From Devosia naphthalenivorans (GTDB lineage Bacteria; Pseudomonadota; Alphaproteobacteria; Rhizobiales; Devosiaceae): a stretch of DNA of 64,000 nt. Position 1 is the first letter of the stretch, and each line of letters starts with the position of its first letter. Positions 26,338 through 36,535 of the stretch are shown piece after piece. The notes under the pieces are model-generated. The model was not told the DNA's origin, made no database searches, and worked only from the letters and a program-made list of their open reading frames with translations. Location of the stretch: assembly GCF_003056355.1 (NCBI RefSeq), contig NZ_PYVW01000011.1, positions 80,339-144,338 of the forward strand. Reading direction: 5' to 3'. A program made the position numbers and the translations under genes.

Positions 26338-28272
26338 ATGGGCAAGCGGGAAGGAATACGGTTCGGGCCACGCTCGGCTCGCCGCTACATGCACTTGGAT
26401 GGCTTCAAGGACGAACCGGCTTTGACCGTCCTGTCGGCCGAAGGGAGCGAACGCGGCGGTCGTGAAGTCAGTCTTGGCTGGCTGGCAGGCACAGTGTTGA
26501 CCGGCGTGACCTCGGTGTTGCTTATGGGCGCAGCACTCTATGTATCGTTCGCCGGGGTCGACAGCTTCTCAACCGCCTACAAGGCCCTCGATCTCGCTCC
26601 GTCGGAAGCCGTGGTGGCGGCAGTCGCCGAAGGCAAAACGGATCGCCGACGACCCGTTCTCACCACGAGGTCGAGCCGTGATGAAATCGAGGCCAGTGTG
26701 TTGGAGGACGTAGGCGGAACCAACCTCATACGCAACACCACGTTTGTCCGGGTCAACGCCACACTGGCGACATCTGAGACCATTCTGACCGACGACGTCG
26801 CCGCATATGAGCCTCAGAACTACCTAGGCGCGGTTGTGGATGACGTTGGCTCGGCTTTAACGGTCAGTCTCGATGTGATGGGCGAACCTGTCGATGCGGA
26901 GGTTGTCGTCACCAGCTCAGCGCTGCCACCAGGGTTCGTACCAGCCCAATACATCGATGATACCGCTGCCGCATCGTTTGCCGCCGTGGGAATTTCGGAG
27001 CTTGCGGCGGATTACACGCTGGCTTACGCCTCGGTGCAAGGCTCCGTCTACGATCTGGCACCGTCCATGGGCGTGGCGGAGAACGTCACCGTGGTGCCCA
27101 AGAATTCCGTCGCTGGTGAAGGCCAGCGGATCAGCGAGCGGATCGTGAAACTTGAGGAAACGACATACCTGGCCGACGCTCTACTGAAGCACGGCTTCAG
27201 CGCGGCAGGCGCTGAGTCCGTTATTGCCACCGTTCGCAACGTCGTGCCTGTAACCACGCTGGCTCCTCGGTCGCGGCTGCGCATCCTGCTAGGTCCTTCC
27301 CGCTCGGGCTCAGGCCTCATTCCATATCGGCTCAGTATCTATCGCCACGACGACTCGACCAATTCGGACACGCACATTGCGACCGTCGCATTGACTGACG
27401 CGGGCCAGTACGTCCTCGGCTTGGCGCCGTCCGACATTCCGTTCGCCGAAGACAGCACCGAAAGCATCAGCGTGGCCAATCTGCCCACGATCTACAAGTC
27501 GATCTGGGAGACCGGAAGGCGGAATGAGCTGGACGACGCTACCATCTCGAGGATCATCGCTCTCGTTGCTTACGATGTGGACTTATCGCGAAGGGTGCAG
27601 CCCGGCGACTCGCTCGAACTGCTTCAGGCGGCGTCCGTCGGTGCCACTCCCGCCCAATTGCTCTACGTCAGCCTCAGGCTCGGTAACTCGGAACGGAACT
27701 TATATCGCTTCCGCACTGACGACGGCGCCGTCGCCTATTTCGATGAAAGCGGCGAAAGCGGCAAACGCTTCCTGCTGCGCCGTCCCCTCGAAGGCGGCGG
27801 TCGCCTGACGTCGGCCATGGGTTCGCGCGTCGACCCGTTTAACGGTGGCAATGCAAACCACGAAGGCACTGATTTTGCAGCGCCGCGTGGAACCCCGATA
27901 TTCGCCGCAGCTGATGGCACCGTCGAGATGGCGCAATGGTATTCAGGATACGGACGCTATGTTCGTTTGTCCCACGCTAACGGCTACAGCACGGCATACG
28001 CCCACATGAACCAGATCGCGGACGGTATCGCGCCAGGTAACGCGGTCCGGCAGGGGCAGGTCATCGGATATGTTGGTTCTACGGGCCGTTCCACGGGCAA
28101 CCATCTGCATTTCGAGCTTGAGATCAACGGCCGTATCGCCGACCCGCTAGAAGTAAAGCTGCCCAGGGCCCGCACCCTCCCCCCGCAATACGACGGAAAG
28201 CTCCAGCAGACCATAGAACAGGTACGCGCCATTATGGATGCTGCGCCACGCAATCAAGCCTCGTCGGCGTGA
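26338..28272 (+). CDS. M23-family metallopeptidase, membrane-anchored
   Basis: A protein of about 644 residues. A cytoplasmic start is followed by one helix (LAGTVLTGVTSVLLMGAALYVSF, ~50-72) and a long periplasmic part with LysM/coiled-like segments. The C-terminal ~130 residues are a LytM peptidase: HEGTDFAAPRGTP and GRSTGNHLHFELEING carry the zinc ligands HxxxD and HxH. Such proteins cut peptidoglycan cross-links or activate amidases in cell division. The start is uncertain: ATG at 26338 is used, with 26299 and 26389 as alternatives. It follows the merR remnant and is intact. Confidence 0.88.
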   Translation: MGKREGIRFGPRSARRYMHLDGFKDEPALTVLSAEGSERGGREVSLGWLAGTVLTGVTSVLLMGAALYVSFAGVDSFSTAYKALDLAPSEAVVAAVAEGKTDRRRPVLTTRSSRDEIEASVLEDVGGTNLIRNTTFVRVNATLATSETILTDDVAAYEPQNYLGAVVDDVGSALTVSLDVMGEPVDAEVVVTSSALPPGFVPAQYIDDTAAASFAAVGISELAADYTLAYASVQGSVYDLAPSMGVAENVTVVPKNSVAGEGQRISERIVKLEETTYLADALLKHGFSAAGAESVIATVRNVVPVTTLAPRSRLRILLGPSRSGSGLIPYRLSIYRHDDSTNSDTHIATVALTDAGQYVLGLAPSDIPFAEDSTESISVANLPTIYKSIWETGRRNELDDATISRIIALVAYDVDLSRRVQPGDSLELLQAASVGATPAQLLYVSLRLGNSERNLYRFRTDDGAVAYFDESGESGKRFLLRRPLEGGGRLTSAMGSRVDPFNGGNANHEGTDFAAPRGTPIFAAADGTVEMAQWYSGYGRYVRLSHANGYSTAYAHMNQIADGIAPGNAVRQGQVIGYVGSTGRSTGNHLHFELEINGRIADPLEVKLPRARTLPPQYDGKLQQTIEQVRAIMDAAPRNQASSA

Positions 28273-28466
28273 TCCAAGTTCTGCATGTTGGCGACGTTCG
28301 CCTTGGCCTCTTCGTTCCCTACTTGGCCACACTAGTTTACCCCTGCTCGATGTGACGGCGGCACTTTGTTGCGTCCTCACCGGTGCCGTCGATCCTAGGC
28401 ATCTTTAGGTTGGCTGCCAGCATCTTCGTTCCACGGCCGCTGGGCGCTTGCGGACACAGTCATCGA

Positions 28467-29204
28467 CTACCCTATCTGCTGGAAGAAAGGCACCATCTGC
28501 AGGAGCCAAAATGCGAACATCGACAACTGGCCCGTAATCATTGCGACGCCCATTGCGATCATGACCAGCCCCGCTGCAAATTGCAGCCACCGCCCGAATT
28601 GGCGGATGCTCTTAAGGCGGTCGGACAAACCTTGGGTGAAGAGCGCGGACAGGACGAAGGGAAGACCTAGTCCGAGAGAATATACCCCCAAAAGGGCCAT
28701 CCCGTTGCCCGAGGTTTCTGATACGGCGCTGAGCGTCAGGATGGCACCAAGCACCGGGCCGATGCATGGGGTCCAGCCGAAACCAAATGCCAGCCCTAAA
28801 AGGTATGCACCGGCAGGCCTTCCGCCCTCAATGGCACCGTGATAGCGCACATCGCGCTCGAGCCAGGCGAAGCGGAAGATACCGGTCGTGAATATGCCGA
28901 AGACGATGACCACGATGCCGCCGACCAGGTTCGCCTCCGCGCGGTAGGATAGCAATATCCTGCTGACCACCGTGGCACTGGCGCCTAAGGCGACGAATAT
29001 GGTTGAGAAGCCAAGGACGAAACAGAGGCTCAGGACAAGTGCGACCTCCTTCCGGCGCGTCAAGATAGAATCTTGTTCCGAGATCGTGGAATTTCCGGCG
29101 ATGAAAGAGACGTAGGCAGGTACCAGCGGTAGTACGCAGGGAGAGAGAAACGAAACGGTGCCTGCCAAGAACGCCGTCAATATGCCGATGTTTGAAATCT
29201 CCAT
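28467..29204 (-). CDS. ccdA: CcdA-type thiol reductant transporter
   Basis: A 245-residue inner-membrane protein with six to seven helices. It carries electrons from cytoplasmic thioredoxin to periplasmic partners such as CcmG and TlpA. The paired cysteines are present in SFLSPCVLPLVPAY (helix 1) and GFGWTPCIGPVLGAIL (helix 4), the standard PC motifs. The start follows directly after the stop of the tlpA-like gene. Together with that gene it forms a two-gene reductive unit. Confidence 0.92.
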   Translation of the reverse strand: MEISNIGILTAFLAGTVSFLSPCVLPLVPAYVSFIAGNSTISEQDSILTRRKEVALVLSLCFVLGFSTIFVALGASATVVSRILLSYRAEANLVGGIVVIVFGIFTTGIFRFAWLERDVRYHGAIEGGRPAGAYLLGLAFGFGWTPCIGPVLGAILTLSAVSETSGNGMALLGVYSLGLGLPFVLSALFTQGLSDRLKSIRQFGRWLQFAAGLVMIAMGVAMITGQLSMFAFWLLQMVPFFQQIG

Positions 29205-29807
29205 CTAGTCGGAACTCGGCAGATCAAGTTGCGCGGTGGCGCCGGTTTGCAGGTAGAGCTTGAGGGCAGCATAGGTTTCCGCGCTGTCCCATTTCCGCGG
29301 GCCCACCCAGCGGTAGATTTCCTCACCACTGCGATCAATGAGAATGGTCGTCGGAAGTCCGACCACACCCCCAGCCGACATGACCGCCATCGTCGGATCG
29401 AGGAACACCTCGAGGTTGCGGATGCCGATCTCCTCGAGAAACGGACGAACGGCATCATTTCCGGCTCGATCGATCGACAGTGTCGCGACCCGAAATCGCT
29501 CTCCGCCTAGTGCCGACTGGAGATTGGCCAAGTCCGGCATTTCCTCCCTGCAAGGCGCACACCAAGTCGCCCAAACGTTAATCAATGTCGATTGTCCGGC
29601 AAAGGAAGCTATCGTTTGCGGGTTTCCCTCGACATCGAAGAAGCCCAGCTCGTCCAAGCTGCTGCGCTCTGGCGTGGAGACGCTGGAGCCACTCGGCGAC
29701 ATGAAGATCATCAGGGCAACCAGGACTGAAGAGGCCAGACTCAGCAGGCCGATCGAAAGCCAGATCCTCGGCCAGGGACCGGGAACAGATCCGCTCAAAA
29801 CACTCAT
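29205..29807 (-). CDS. TlpA-type periplasmic thioredoxin
   Basis: A 200-residue protein with an N-terminal anchor (IWLSIGLLSLASSVLVALMIF) and a thioredoxin fold whose active site is WATWCAPCREEMPDL. The cis-proline site is VGLPTTILIDRSG. It should reduce periplasmic disulfides, for example in copper chaperones such as SCO or in apocytochrome c, using electrons from CcdA encoded just downstream. The start ATG at 29807 is upstream of the anchor and gives the usual length. Confidence 0.9.
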   Translation of the reverse strand: MSVLSGSVPGPWPRIWLSIGLLSLASSVLVALMIFMSPSGSSVSTPERSSLDELGFFDVEGNPQTIASFAGQSTLINVWATWCAPCREEMPDLANLQSALGGERFRVATLSIDRAGNDAVRPFLEEIGIRNLEVFLDPTMAVMSAGGVVGLPTTILIDRSGEEIYRWVGPRKWDSAETYAALKLYLQTGATAQLDLPSSD

Positions 29808-31062
29808 TCCTTTCGCTAGGAGTTTGACTTCGCAGCGCGCGAACTGTCCATCATCTTAGATGGTGATTTCTGAAATGTGCACCTACACCAAGGTGGGCGG
29901 TGAGTGCTGTTCGGGCCCAATTAGCTATGCCCATTCGATGGCTCTCGCGACCGCCATCGACCTGCACATAAAGCTAGGCCGGACCCAACTACATGGTCAA
30001 CCTTGTGGGCAGAGGCATTCCGCCACCTGCGACACATAGACGCTCAATGCGTTGCTACTACTTCGCATACCTTTTCAAGGAGCGGCTACTCAGTCTGGGG
30101 CCAGGCGGCGAAGACGACCCTGGCTACTCGGACTTGTATCCTACGTACGCAATAGCCGACCGCAAGCTCAGTGATGTAGCCGGGAAGACCACATACCAAA
30201 TCTTGACATGCCCAAATTGCTTTTGTGCATAATCCGTAGCCAAACGCGTTGGAATCCTGGCCGATGTAAAAAGGCCTTAGGTGGCGTGGCTGTCAAAGGG
30301 CATTCCTATGTTTCAGTGCATCAGATGCTGGACTGAACCGACGGTCGGAAACCACCGACTTCTAACAAACGCAACATTGGAAGCTAACTCCCTGTCGTTT
30401 GATGTGCGTGCTGATCCGCGCACGTAGAGTGCTTCAGGCTAATCTCCCACCGCAGATCGCCGGTGCTAACCTGCAGTGGGGAAGTCGCCCTCAACATGAG
30501 CTGAACGCCCAATAATCATCCTTAACGCTGAATGCAAAACGGTGGTTTTCCTGTCCAGGCACGGAGAAGTCTTTGCTCTCAACGCCATGCGCGACCATCC
30601 ACTTTAGTCAACAAAGCGCCGGAATGGCACCTTGACCAGGGTGCCTCCGTAACAGCGTCGTCTCTTGATCTCGCCCAGCCGTCGCGGCTGGCGCAAAACT
30701 GCGTTTGGTGAAAATGTTTGAGATTGGTGGGAATGGCTCTTCCGATGAAGCTGCCGATCGAATTCGCATCGGCGTTTAGAGCCGAACCGCGCCGTGCAAA
30801 GCCGCAGTTGGGCACGGAGATTTGGCGGACCTGGTACCCGTGGCACGCGCGATGTTCATCGGGGGCGTTGCGAGGCAGCGGCGGGAATGGCGGTTGTGGA
30901 CCTCACAGCCCCAAACCCAAGGTGCGTGCATAGTGTCGCACTTTTCCTAACGGCGACCAACTCGGTAGACAGCTGCTTTTGCAGGTGTCACAAAGTGAGA
31001 CCGCGTTTTCTTCAAAACCAGTCAGCGAACACTGATCCGCGTTGGACTGATAGGGCCTTTCG
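29808..31062. other. Gene-poor stretch of 1.25 kb
   Basis: No gene can be supported here. Short frames on both strands (for example around 30580-30930) are arginine-rich and look like noise. At 30194-30251 the sequence TA-CCAAATC ... CAAACGCGTTG resembles the left end of the IS630 element at 13151, so a stray element end may lie here. The last 100 bases should hold the promoter of the cytochrome b gene. Confidence 0.4.
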
Positions 31063-32310
31063 ATGTCCGAACACTCAAATTACACCCCCGGGAATGCTGC
31101 CGAGAAGTGGCTGGACGAGCGTCTTCCGGTCGCCAGGTTTGCCAAAGAGCACCTGATGGACTTCCCCACGCCCAAGAACCTCAACTACTGGTGGACGTTT
31201 GGCGCGATCCTCGTGATGTGCCTGGGCATTCAGATCGTCACCGGCATTATCCTGGCGATGCACTATACTCCCAATGTGGCGATGGCATTCGACTCGGTCG
31301 AGCACATTCGCCGTAACGTCAATGGCGGCCGGATCATCCAGGCAACCCACGCCGTTGGCGCTTCGATGTTCTTTGCGGCGCTTTACATCCATATCTTCCG
31401 CGGCCTGTTCTTCGGCTCCTACAAGGCGCCGCGCGAGATCCTGTGGATCCTGGGTGTCATCATCTTCATCCTCACCATGGCCACTGCCTTCATGGGCTAT
31501 GTGCTGCCTTGGGGCCAAATGAGCTTCTGGGGCGCCACCGTCATCACCAATATCTTCTCGGCCATCCCAATCGTGGGCGAGAGCGTGCTGCAGTTGCTGC
31601 GCGGCGGGTTTGCTGTGGGTAATCCCACGCTCAACCGCTTCTTCTCGCTGCATTACCTGCTGCCATTCGTGATTGCAGCCGTGGTTGCGCTCCACATTTG
31701 GGCGCTGCACGTGCCCGGCAACAACAACCCTACGGGCGTCGACGTTAAATCGACCCGCGACACTGTCCCTTTCCATCCGTACTATACGATGAAGGACCTG
31801 TTCGCGATGGTGCTGTTCATGATCCCATTCGCTTGGTTCGTGTTCTTTGCGCCAGACATCCTGGGTCACCCGGATAACTATATTCAGGCCAATCCGCAGG
31901 TAACCCCGGCCCATATCGTTCCCGAATGGTATCTGCTGCCGTTCTACACCATCCTGCGCGCCATCGACTTCAACGTGCTGTTCATCAACTCGCAGCTCGG
32001 CGGCGTCATCGCCATGGGCCTGTCGATGGTGGCGCTGCTGGTCGTGCCGTGGCTGGACACCGCACGCGTTCGTTCGGGCCTGTTCCGCCCCATGTTCAAA
32101 TGGTTCTACCTGCTGTTCGTGATCAACTTCATCGGGCTGACCTATCTGGGCGCGCAGCCGCCCGAGGGCATCTACACCATTCTTTCGAAGGTCTGCACAG
32201 CATACTACTTCATCCATTTCTTTGTTGTGCTGCCCGTGCTTTCGCGGATTGAGAAGCCCTTGCTCCTCCCGACAAGCATTTCCGAGCGCGTTCTGAATAG
32301 GGCCGATTGA
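31063..32310 (+). CDS. petB: Cytochrome b of the bc1 complex (orphan)
   Basis: A 415-residue membrane protein with eight to nine helices, the full length of bacterial cytochrome b. The four heme-binding histidines are in [21 protein letters not shown] and ALHIWALH, and the quinol-site PEWYLLPFY is intact. It transfers electrons from quinol through two b hemes. The genes for the Rieske protein and cytochrome c1 (petA, petC) are not present, so this is a lone subunit that would have to join chromosomal partners. Its codon use and clean sequence contrast with the debris on both sides. Confidence 0.92.
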   Translation: MSEHSNYTPGNAAEKWLDERLPVARFAKEHLMDFPTPKNLNYWWTFGAILVMCLGIQIVTGIILAMHYTPNVAMAFDSVEHIRRNVNGGRIIQATHAVGASMFFAALYIHIFRGLFFGSYKAPREILWILGVIIFILTMATAFMGYVLPWGQMSFWGATVITNIFSAIPIVGESVLQLLRGGFAVGNPTLNRFFSLHYLLPFVIAAVVALHIWALHVPGNNNPTGVDVKSTRDTVPFHPYYTMKDLFAMVLFMIPFAWFVFFAPDILGHPDNYIQANPQVTPAHIVPEWYLLPFYTILRAIDFNVLFINSQLGGVIAMGLSMVALLVVPWLDTARVRSGLFRPMFKWFYLLFVINFIGLTYLGAQPPEGIYTILSKVCTAYYFIHFFVVLPVLSRIEKPLLLPTSISERVLNRAD

Positions 32311-32372
32311 TGGTGGACTAGGCAGTTGTCCCAACCGAGAACACCATTGCAACAAAGCCGTGGCGACGTGAG

Positions 32373-32510
32373 ACCAGGGCCTCCGCTGGCGGGATGCTCC
32401 AGCCGAATATGGCCCGCATAAGACCATCTACAACCGCTTCATCCGGTGGAGCCGGCTGGGTGTATTCAACCGCATTCTGGCGGAACTTGCCGCGCACGGG
32501 GCGCAGCGAC
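32373..32510 (+). pseudogene. IS5-family transposase fragment
   Basis: In one plus-strand frame the sequence reads GLRWRDAPAEYGPHKTIYN then RFIRWSRLGVFNRILAELAA, the conserved N-terminal block of IS5-type transposases (DUF4096). It breaks off into unrelated sequence after about 45 codons, and no further transposase motif follows. It marks an old insertion between the cytochrome b gene and the O-antigen-ligase-like gene. Confidence 0.75.
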
Positions 32511-32650
32511 GGCTCGGTCGTGCGCTACGTCCTCCGGCTTCACCCAGCGGGACGGCGATCCTCTCGCGTCTGACGGCGCGCGGAAACCAACCTGCAGCTG
32601 CGCAGCGATGACCTCGCTCGCAAGGTAGGAGAGCCCGCTTACCTTCCGGA

Positions 32651-33904
32651 TCAGGACTTTTGGCGATTGGCACTCGTGCGCATGCCGAAATTGAACGAGT
32701 TCATGCCCCATACAAGGCCGAAGAATAGCCACAAATGGCGCCAGTGTTCACCCTCGTGCAGAGTCGCGCCCATTACGATGCCGAGAAGGGAGATGAGCAG
32801 CGCAATCGCGATTGCGTCCTTCGTCCTTCGGTAATTCCGGATTGACACGACAACGCTCCCGACGGCGAGAAAGATCCATGAGAGTCCGCCGCCCCAGCCA
32901 TAGTTTACGAAGGAGCTCAGCCAGATGTTGTGGATCGGCTCGGGAAATATCTTCTCAAGTTGCAGCACGCCCAACCCGATGGGGTTTTGCAGGATCATCG
33001 GCACCACCAGCAGATATCGCGCATACCGTCCATCCTCGCCGAGGTCATAGGCCTTAGCAAAAGTCAGGCGATCCAGGAGCTTGGCGGTGAACTCCGCCGA
33101 GGTGAGGCTGGCAAAGGCGAACAGCGCGACGCCGGTCACAACCAACCCGCAGATGATCAACAGCAGCCGGCGCGGTCTTCCGCGATTGTGAAAAAAGATG
33201 TAGGCGAAAAAGCAGAACAGCGCCGCTACAACGGCGATGCGCGAGAATGACAGCAGGATGCCAAGTAGGACCAACGCCAAAGCGCCGCTGAAGAGCACCT
33301 TGCTAACTTGGCCCAGAGACAGGAAATAGGCACAGAAGACCACGGCCGGAATTAGGAACGAGCCATACATGTTCGGATCGTCGATGAAGCCCTTGGCGCG
33401 GCCATCCCAAGTTAGCAGCTCCATCTGGGTAAGGAAGCCGATGGTGCCCAGAAGCGATGCAATCACGCAGGAGAAGATATAGACCTTCATAAAGGTTTCG
33501 AAGTGCCTGCGGTTCCAGCTCATTGAAACGAAAGCACCGATCACGCCTATCGAGATGGCAAAAGATTTTGCCAGGAGCTCGAAGGTGACGAGTTCCTGCC
33601 GGAGATGGGGCAGCGATGCAAGAAAGAAGGACAGCGCCCAGGCCGCCAGCATCAGCGTGAGTGCCAGAACGCGCCGGGTCACCTCCATCCTGGTAAAGAG
33701 CGACATGTAGACGAGCGTGACCAGGAAGGACGTGATGTAGAGCAGGTCGACAGGAGAGGGCCGCATCAGCGTGAAGTTCATCGCCAGAACCGCAATCAGG
33801 AAGATCAGGTTCCGCGTAGAAAAGACAGCGAAGCGCAGTCCGGCGAGGCTGATGCCGGTATCGGCTTTGGCCGTACCGTTGCGAGTGCCCATATCCGCCG
33901 TCAT
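32651..33904 (-). CDS. O-antigen-ligase-like polysaccharide membrane protein
   Basis: A 417-residue protein from the ATG at 33904, with 10 to 12 helices and a large periplasmic loop late in the sequence. The Wzy_C/WaaL-like loop is seen as SFSRIAVVAALFCFF, then DDPNMYGSFL and GEDGRYARYLL, LGVLQLEKIFPEPIHNIW. Such proteins polymerise or attach surface polysaccharides. The loop histidine (PIHNIWL) fits the ligase consensus. No other polysaccharide genes are adjacent, so the substrate is unknown. Flanks are transposase debris and a gene-poor gap. Confidence 0.75.
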   Translation of the reverse strand: MTADMGTRNGTAKADTGISLAGLRFAVFSTRNLIFLIAVLAMNFTLMRPSPVDLLYITSFLVTLVYMSLFTRMEVTRRVLALTLMLAAWALSFFLASLPHLRQELVTFELLAKSFAISIGVIGAFVSMSWNRRHFETFMKVYIFSCVIASLLGTIGFLTQMELLTWDGRAKGFIDDPNMYGSFLIPAVVFCAYFLSLGQVSKVLFSGALALVLLGILLSFSRIAVVAALFCFFAYIFFHNRGRPRRLLLIICGLVVTGVALFAFASLTSAEFTAKLLDRLTFAKAYDLGEDGRYARYLLVVPMILQNPIGLGVLQLEKIFPEPIHNIWLSSFVNYGWGGGLSWIFLAVGSVVVSIRNYRRTKDAIAIALLISLLGIVMGATLHEGEHWRHLWLFFGLVWGMNSFNFGMRTSANRQKS

Positions 33905-34400
33905 GGCGCCAGCCCATATCCGAGCAGGATTTCTACACTGCCAAGTCCCCCGCGATCTGGCGCGCTGGAGCAAAAGTGCGTTCGAGCGTGCTCTTTTACC
34001 CAATGACAGACCGGCCCTGGCCTCAGTTGATCCGCATTGGCGTCATCAAACTTGGGTTGCTTGGAGACGTGGTCTAACACGGTCTGTTTAGATCGCCTGC
34101 GGTACATTGGCTGCCACGCGGTGTAATTCTCGACACACCGTTAGTAATGGCCCAAGGTTTATAGTGGGTGAAGCGCCGCCGCTACCAAGATTCACTGGTC
34201 TAGGAGTTCCGCAAGCGAGCACAACGCCGTGCAAGCATGAATCTTGAGGGAGTGGCATCTCAACCACATTCCCCGCCGGTTGTCATTCAGATCGACGACC
34301 GACGACAAGGTGGTCCATTCTCCAATCCGGCCGTTCTTGTCCTTTGTGACGTCCTGCTACCGCAGGACAGGGCGAGCCGACCGACACCTAAGCCAGAGAA
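33905..34400. other. Gap upstream of the O-antigen-ligase-like gene
   Basis: About 500 bases with only short low-quality frames. I see no gene and no clear repeat. It lies between two minus-strand genes and should hold the promoter of the O-antigen-ligase-like gene. Confidence 0.3.
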
Positions 34401-34748
34401 TCAGCAGGGCAGAGGAATAACGTGTCCTGTTGTGCGCTTTCGGCTGTCAGGATGAGCGAGCAATCGACCTCGGTAAACGAGGAGCGCCACGGTCGGCCAG
34501 AGCATCGTGTTGCCGATGTCCCGGAGGGCGCCACTGACATCGATGTCCAGCACACCGTGATGTATGCCGTCTAGCAGTTCGTTCGCTAATTGTGCGACGA
34601 GAACAACTAGCCATGGAACGATGCTGGCGGGACCACGCCGGAATAACAGCATGGCCGCAACGTAGATGCCCAAGCCGATGTGGATATGCAGCGAATCCCT
34701 GCTAAGGAACAACAACTCACTAAGTACGGTTTTAATCTCGTTCAGCAT
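34401..34748 (-). CDS. Small LHxHxGL membrane protein (copy B)
   Basis: A 115-residue protein from the ATG at 34748. It has a short amphipathic start (LNEIKTVLSELLFLSRDS), the motif LHIHIGLGIYVAAMLLFRR, a second helix VPWLVVLVAQLANELLD and a third, NTMLWPTVALLVYRG. It is nearly the same protein as the one at 62390-62734 over the first 95 residues, and a distant relative of 17351-17662. The two histidines in helix 1, the asparagine-glutamate pair in helix 2 and the aspartates before helix 3 are candidates for metal or heme contact. It lies 50 bases downstream of the gap after the dsbA-like gene. Function unknown. Confidence 0.7.
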   Translation of the reverse strand: MLNEIKTVLSELLFLSRDSLHIHIGLGIYVAAMLLFRRGPASIVPWLVVLVAQLANELLDGIHHGVLDIDVSGALRDIGNTMLWPTVALLVYRGRLLAHPDSRKRTTGHVIPLPC

Positions 34749-34851
34749 CTCAACAGCACGAGCTTCCCACCTTACCTCAATGTTACCATTGAGGATCAAA
34801 GAAGACGGTCACTCCCCTTCCGAGGAGGAGGGATGATCGAGCTTCCAGACG

Positions 34852-35670
34852 TCACTGCGGAGGCGCAACCGGCATGGCGGCAGGTTCAGTGGGTGCCATA
34901 GTATCCGGGCTTGCTGGCGACCTTGTCCCGCCGGTGGACGGCGCGGCTTCTGTGGTCGGCTCCACGGTAGCATCAGGGGTTTCGGCCGCAGAGGCGACGC
35001 CGGCACCAGTACTGACAAAATCGGCAGGCACCAGCGGATTGATCTCGGCGGCGAACTGATCGAGCGTCTTGTTACCAGTGAGCGTCCTGCCATTGACATA
35101 AAATGTCGGGGTGCCTGAGAGACCAAATTCGTTGAGTGCCTGCTCGCGCAGCGCTTCCATCCCAGTGAACAACTCCTGATCCGTCAATGCGGCGTCAAAA
35201 GTTGCCTGGGTAAACCCCAACTGCGTCGCAATTTCGAAGATTGCGTCGCGCGGCGTCTCGGACGTGGCCCAGTCGGTCTGGGTCCGGAAATAGGTCGACA
35301 GCACGTTGTGGAAATTTGTCGGACCGGCCGCCTCGGCCAGCATAAATACGGCGGCGTCCAGCACATTGCGCACGAAGGGGCGGACGATCAGTTTGATCTT
35401 GCCGGTATCAACATACTGCTTGACTAAGGCTGGCAGCACTTCGTTGGAGAAGGTGGCACAGTGCGGGCAAGTGGGAGAGGCATATTCGATGACGGTGACT
35501 GGCGCGCTCTCGCTGCCCTGAACATGATCCACAACGCCCCCGGCGGGTGCCATTAGCTGCGCTACATCGATCATGTCCCCTTCAGCAGCATTGACAACGC
35601 CACCCCCGTACAAGCTGAGCGCCGACGCAGCAACGCCCAAAACGATAGTGTCACGGCGGGTAAAGTTCAC
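34852..35670 (-). CDS. DsbA-family thiol:disulfide oxidoreductase with extended tail
   Basis: A 272-residue exported protein. The signal sequence begins FTRRDTIVLGVAASALSLYGGG, with a twin-arginine-like start. The thioredoxin fold carries the active site ASPTCPHCATFS (CPHC, as in DsbA) and the cis-proline loop SGTPTFYVNGRTLTGN. Residues from about 220 form a low-complexity tail rich in Ala, Pro and Thr. It should introduce disulfides in periplasmic proteins, with DsbB (12444-13088) as a possible partner. The membrane protein copy B lies downstream on the same strand. Confidence 0.88.
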   Translation of the reverse strand: MNFTRRDTIVLGVAASALSLYGGGVVNAAEGDMIDVAQLMAPAGGVVDHVQGSESAPVTVIEYASPTCPHCATFSNEVLPALVKQYVDTGKIKLIVRPFVRNVLDAAVFMLAEAAGPTNFHNVLSTYFRTQTDWATSETPRDAIFEIATQLGFTQATFDAALTDQELFTGMEALREQALNEFGLSGTPTFYVNGRTLTGNKTLDQFAAEINPLVPADFVSTGAGVASAAETPDATVEPTTEAAPSTGGTRSPASPDTMAPTEPAAMPVAPPQ

Positions 35671-35999
35671 GGCTAATGCTCCTGTCGTTATGTGCGGGAA
35701 ACTACACGGAGCAAATGTAGAGGGAAGTGGACACTTTCATCAACCCGGCGTGAATATCCTGACAAATCATTGGCCCTATCGGAGCCGGTTTAGCCATCAA
35801 TCGCGCCCCGGTCTGCTGGAGAGTGCACGGCCCGATGTTCGTCGTGCTTCCCTCAGATAGCATGATGCAACCTGCCGCCTTAACGCCGACCCCCGCAATT
35901 AAAGGGCCGAAACACACTGGGGAAAGCCGCGGCCTACTTCGCCAGGGGCCCGATATGAGATTCTCCTTTGTGGCGAAGCACCGAGTTACTTGGCCGATC

Positions 36000-36535
36000 T
36001 CGCTAATCTGCGGGGCGCCCGGCGGGAGTCGCACCACGTGCTGGCCGAAGGGCTCGACGCCGGTCTACATCGCATCGAGCGGCTGATGCGCCCGGAAGGC
36101 CTGCGAACTCGGCCGCGGCGGCGGGCCAAGGATGGCGGCAGCGTCATGCGATCTCCCCGACATCACGGACCGGGCGTTCGTGGCGTCGGCACCAAACCAG
36201 AAGTGGATTGCCCACTTCACCTAAATCTGGACGGCCCAGGGCTGGCGATATGTGGCGGCGGTCGTCGACCTTTCCTCCCGCCGGGTGGTGGGCTGATCGA
36301 TGAGTTCATTGATGACCGCTCAACTGGTAGCCGAAGCGCTGATCATGCCCATCTGGCGCCGCGGCAAACGCGACAGCCTGTTGCATCGCTCCATCCAGGG
36401 CAGCCAATATGCGTCCGAGAAGTTCCAGCGCCTGATGGCCGATCACGGCATCACCTGCTCGATAGGCCGATCTGGCAAGCCTCGGACAACGCGGCGAGGG
36501 TGGGCAAAGTGCGCAGATTGATACAGCGTTCGCAA
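36000..36535 (+). pseudogene. IS3-family transposase (OrfB) remnant
   Basis: Pieces of an IS3-type integrase are readable in shifting plus-strand frames: HRIERLMRPEGLRTRPRR, then DITDRAFVASAPNQKWIA in another frame, WRYVAAVVDLSSRRVVGW, and AEALIMPIWRRGKRDSLLH followed by QGSQYASEKFQRLMADHGI. These cover the first two catalytic acidic regions of the DDE core. At least three frameshifts and a missing C-terminus show it is dead. The stretch from 35671 to 36000 before it holds nothing I recognise. Confidence 0.75.

Noticed and set aside
31075..32427. 450-residue minus-strand frame opposite cytochrome b
   Set aside because: It is the complement of a certain cytochrome b gene and is rich in His, Gln and Arg, as expected for an antisense frame.
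35702..36086. Frames on both strands between dsbA and the IS3 remnant
   Set aside because: Composition is irregular, they have stops in every frame nearby and no motif.
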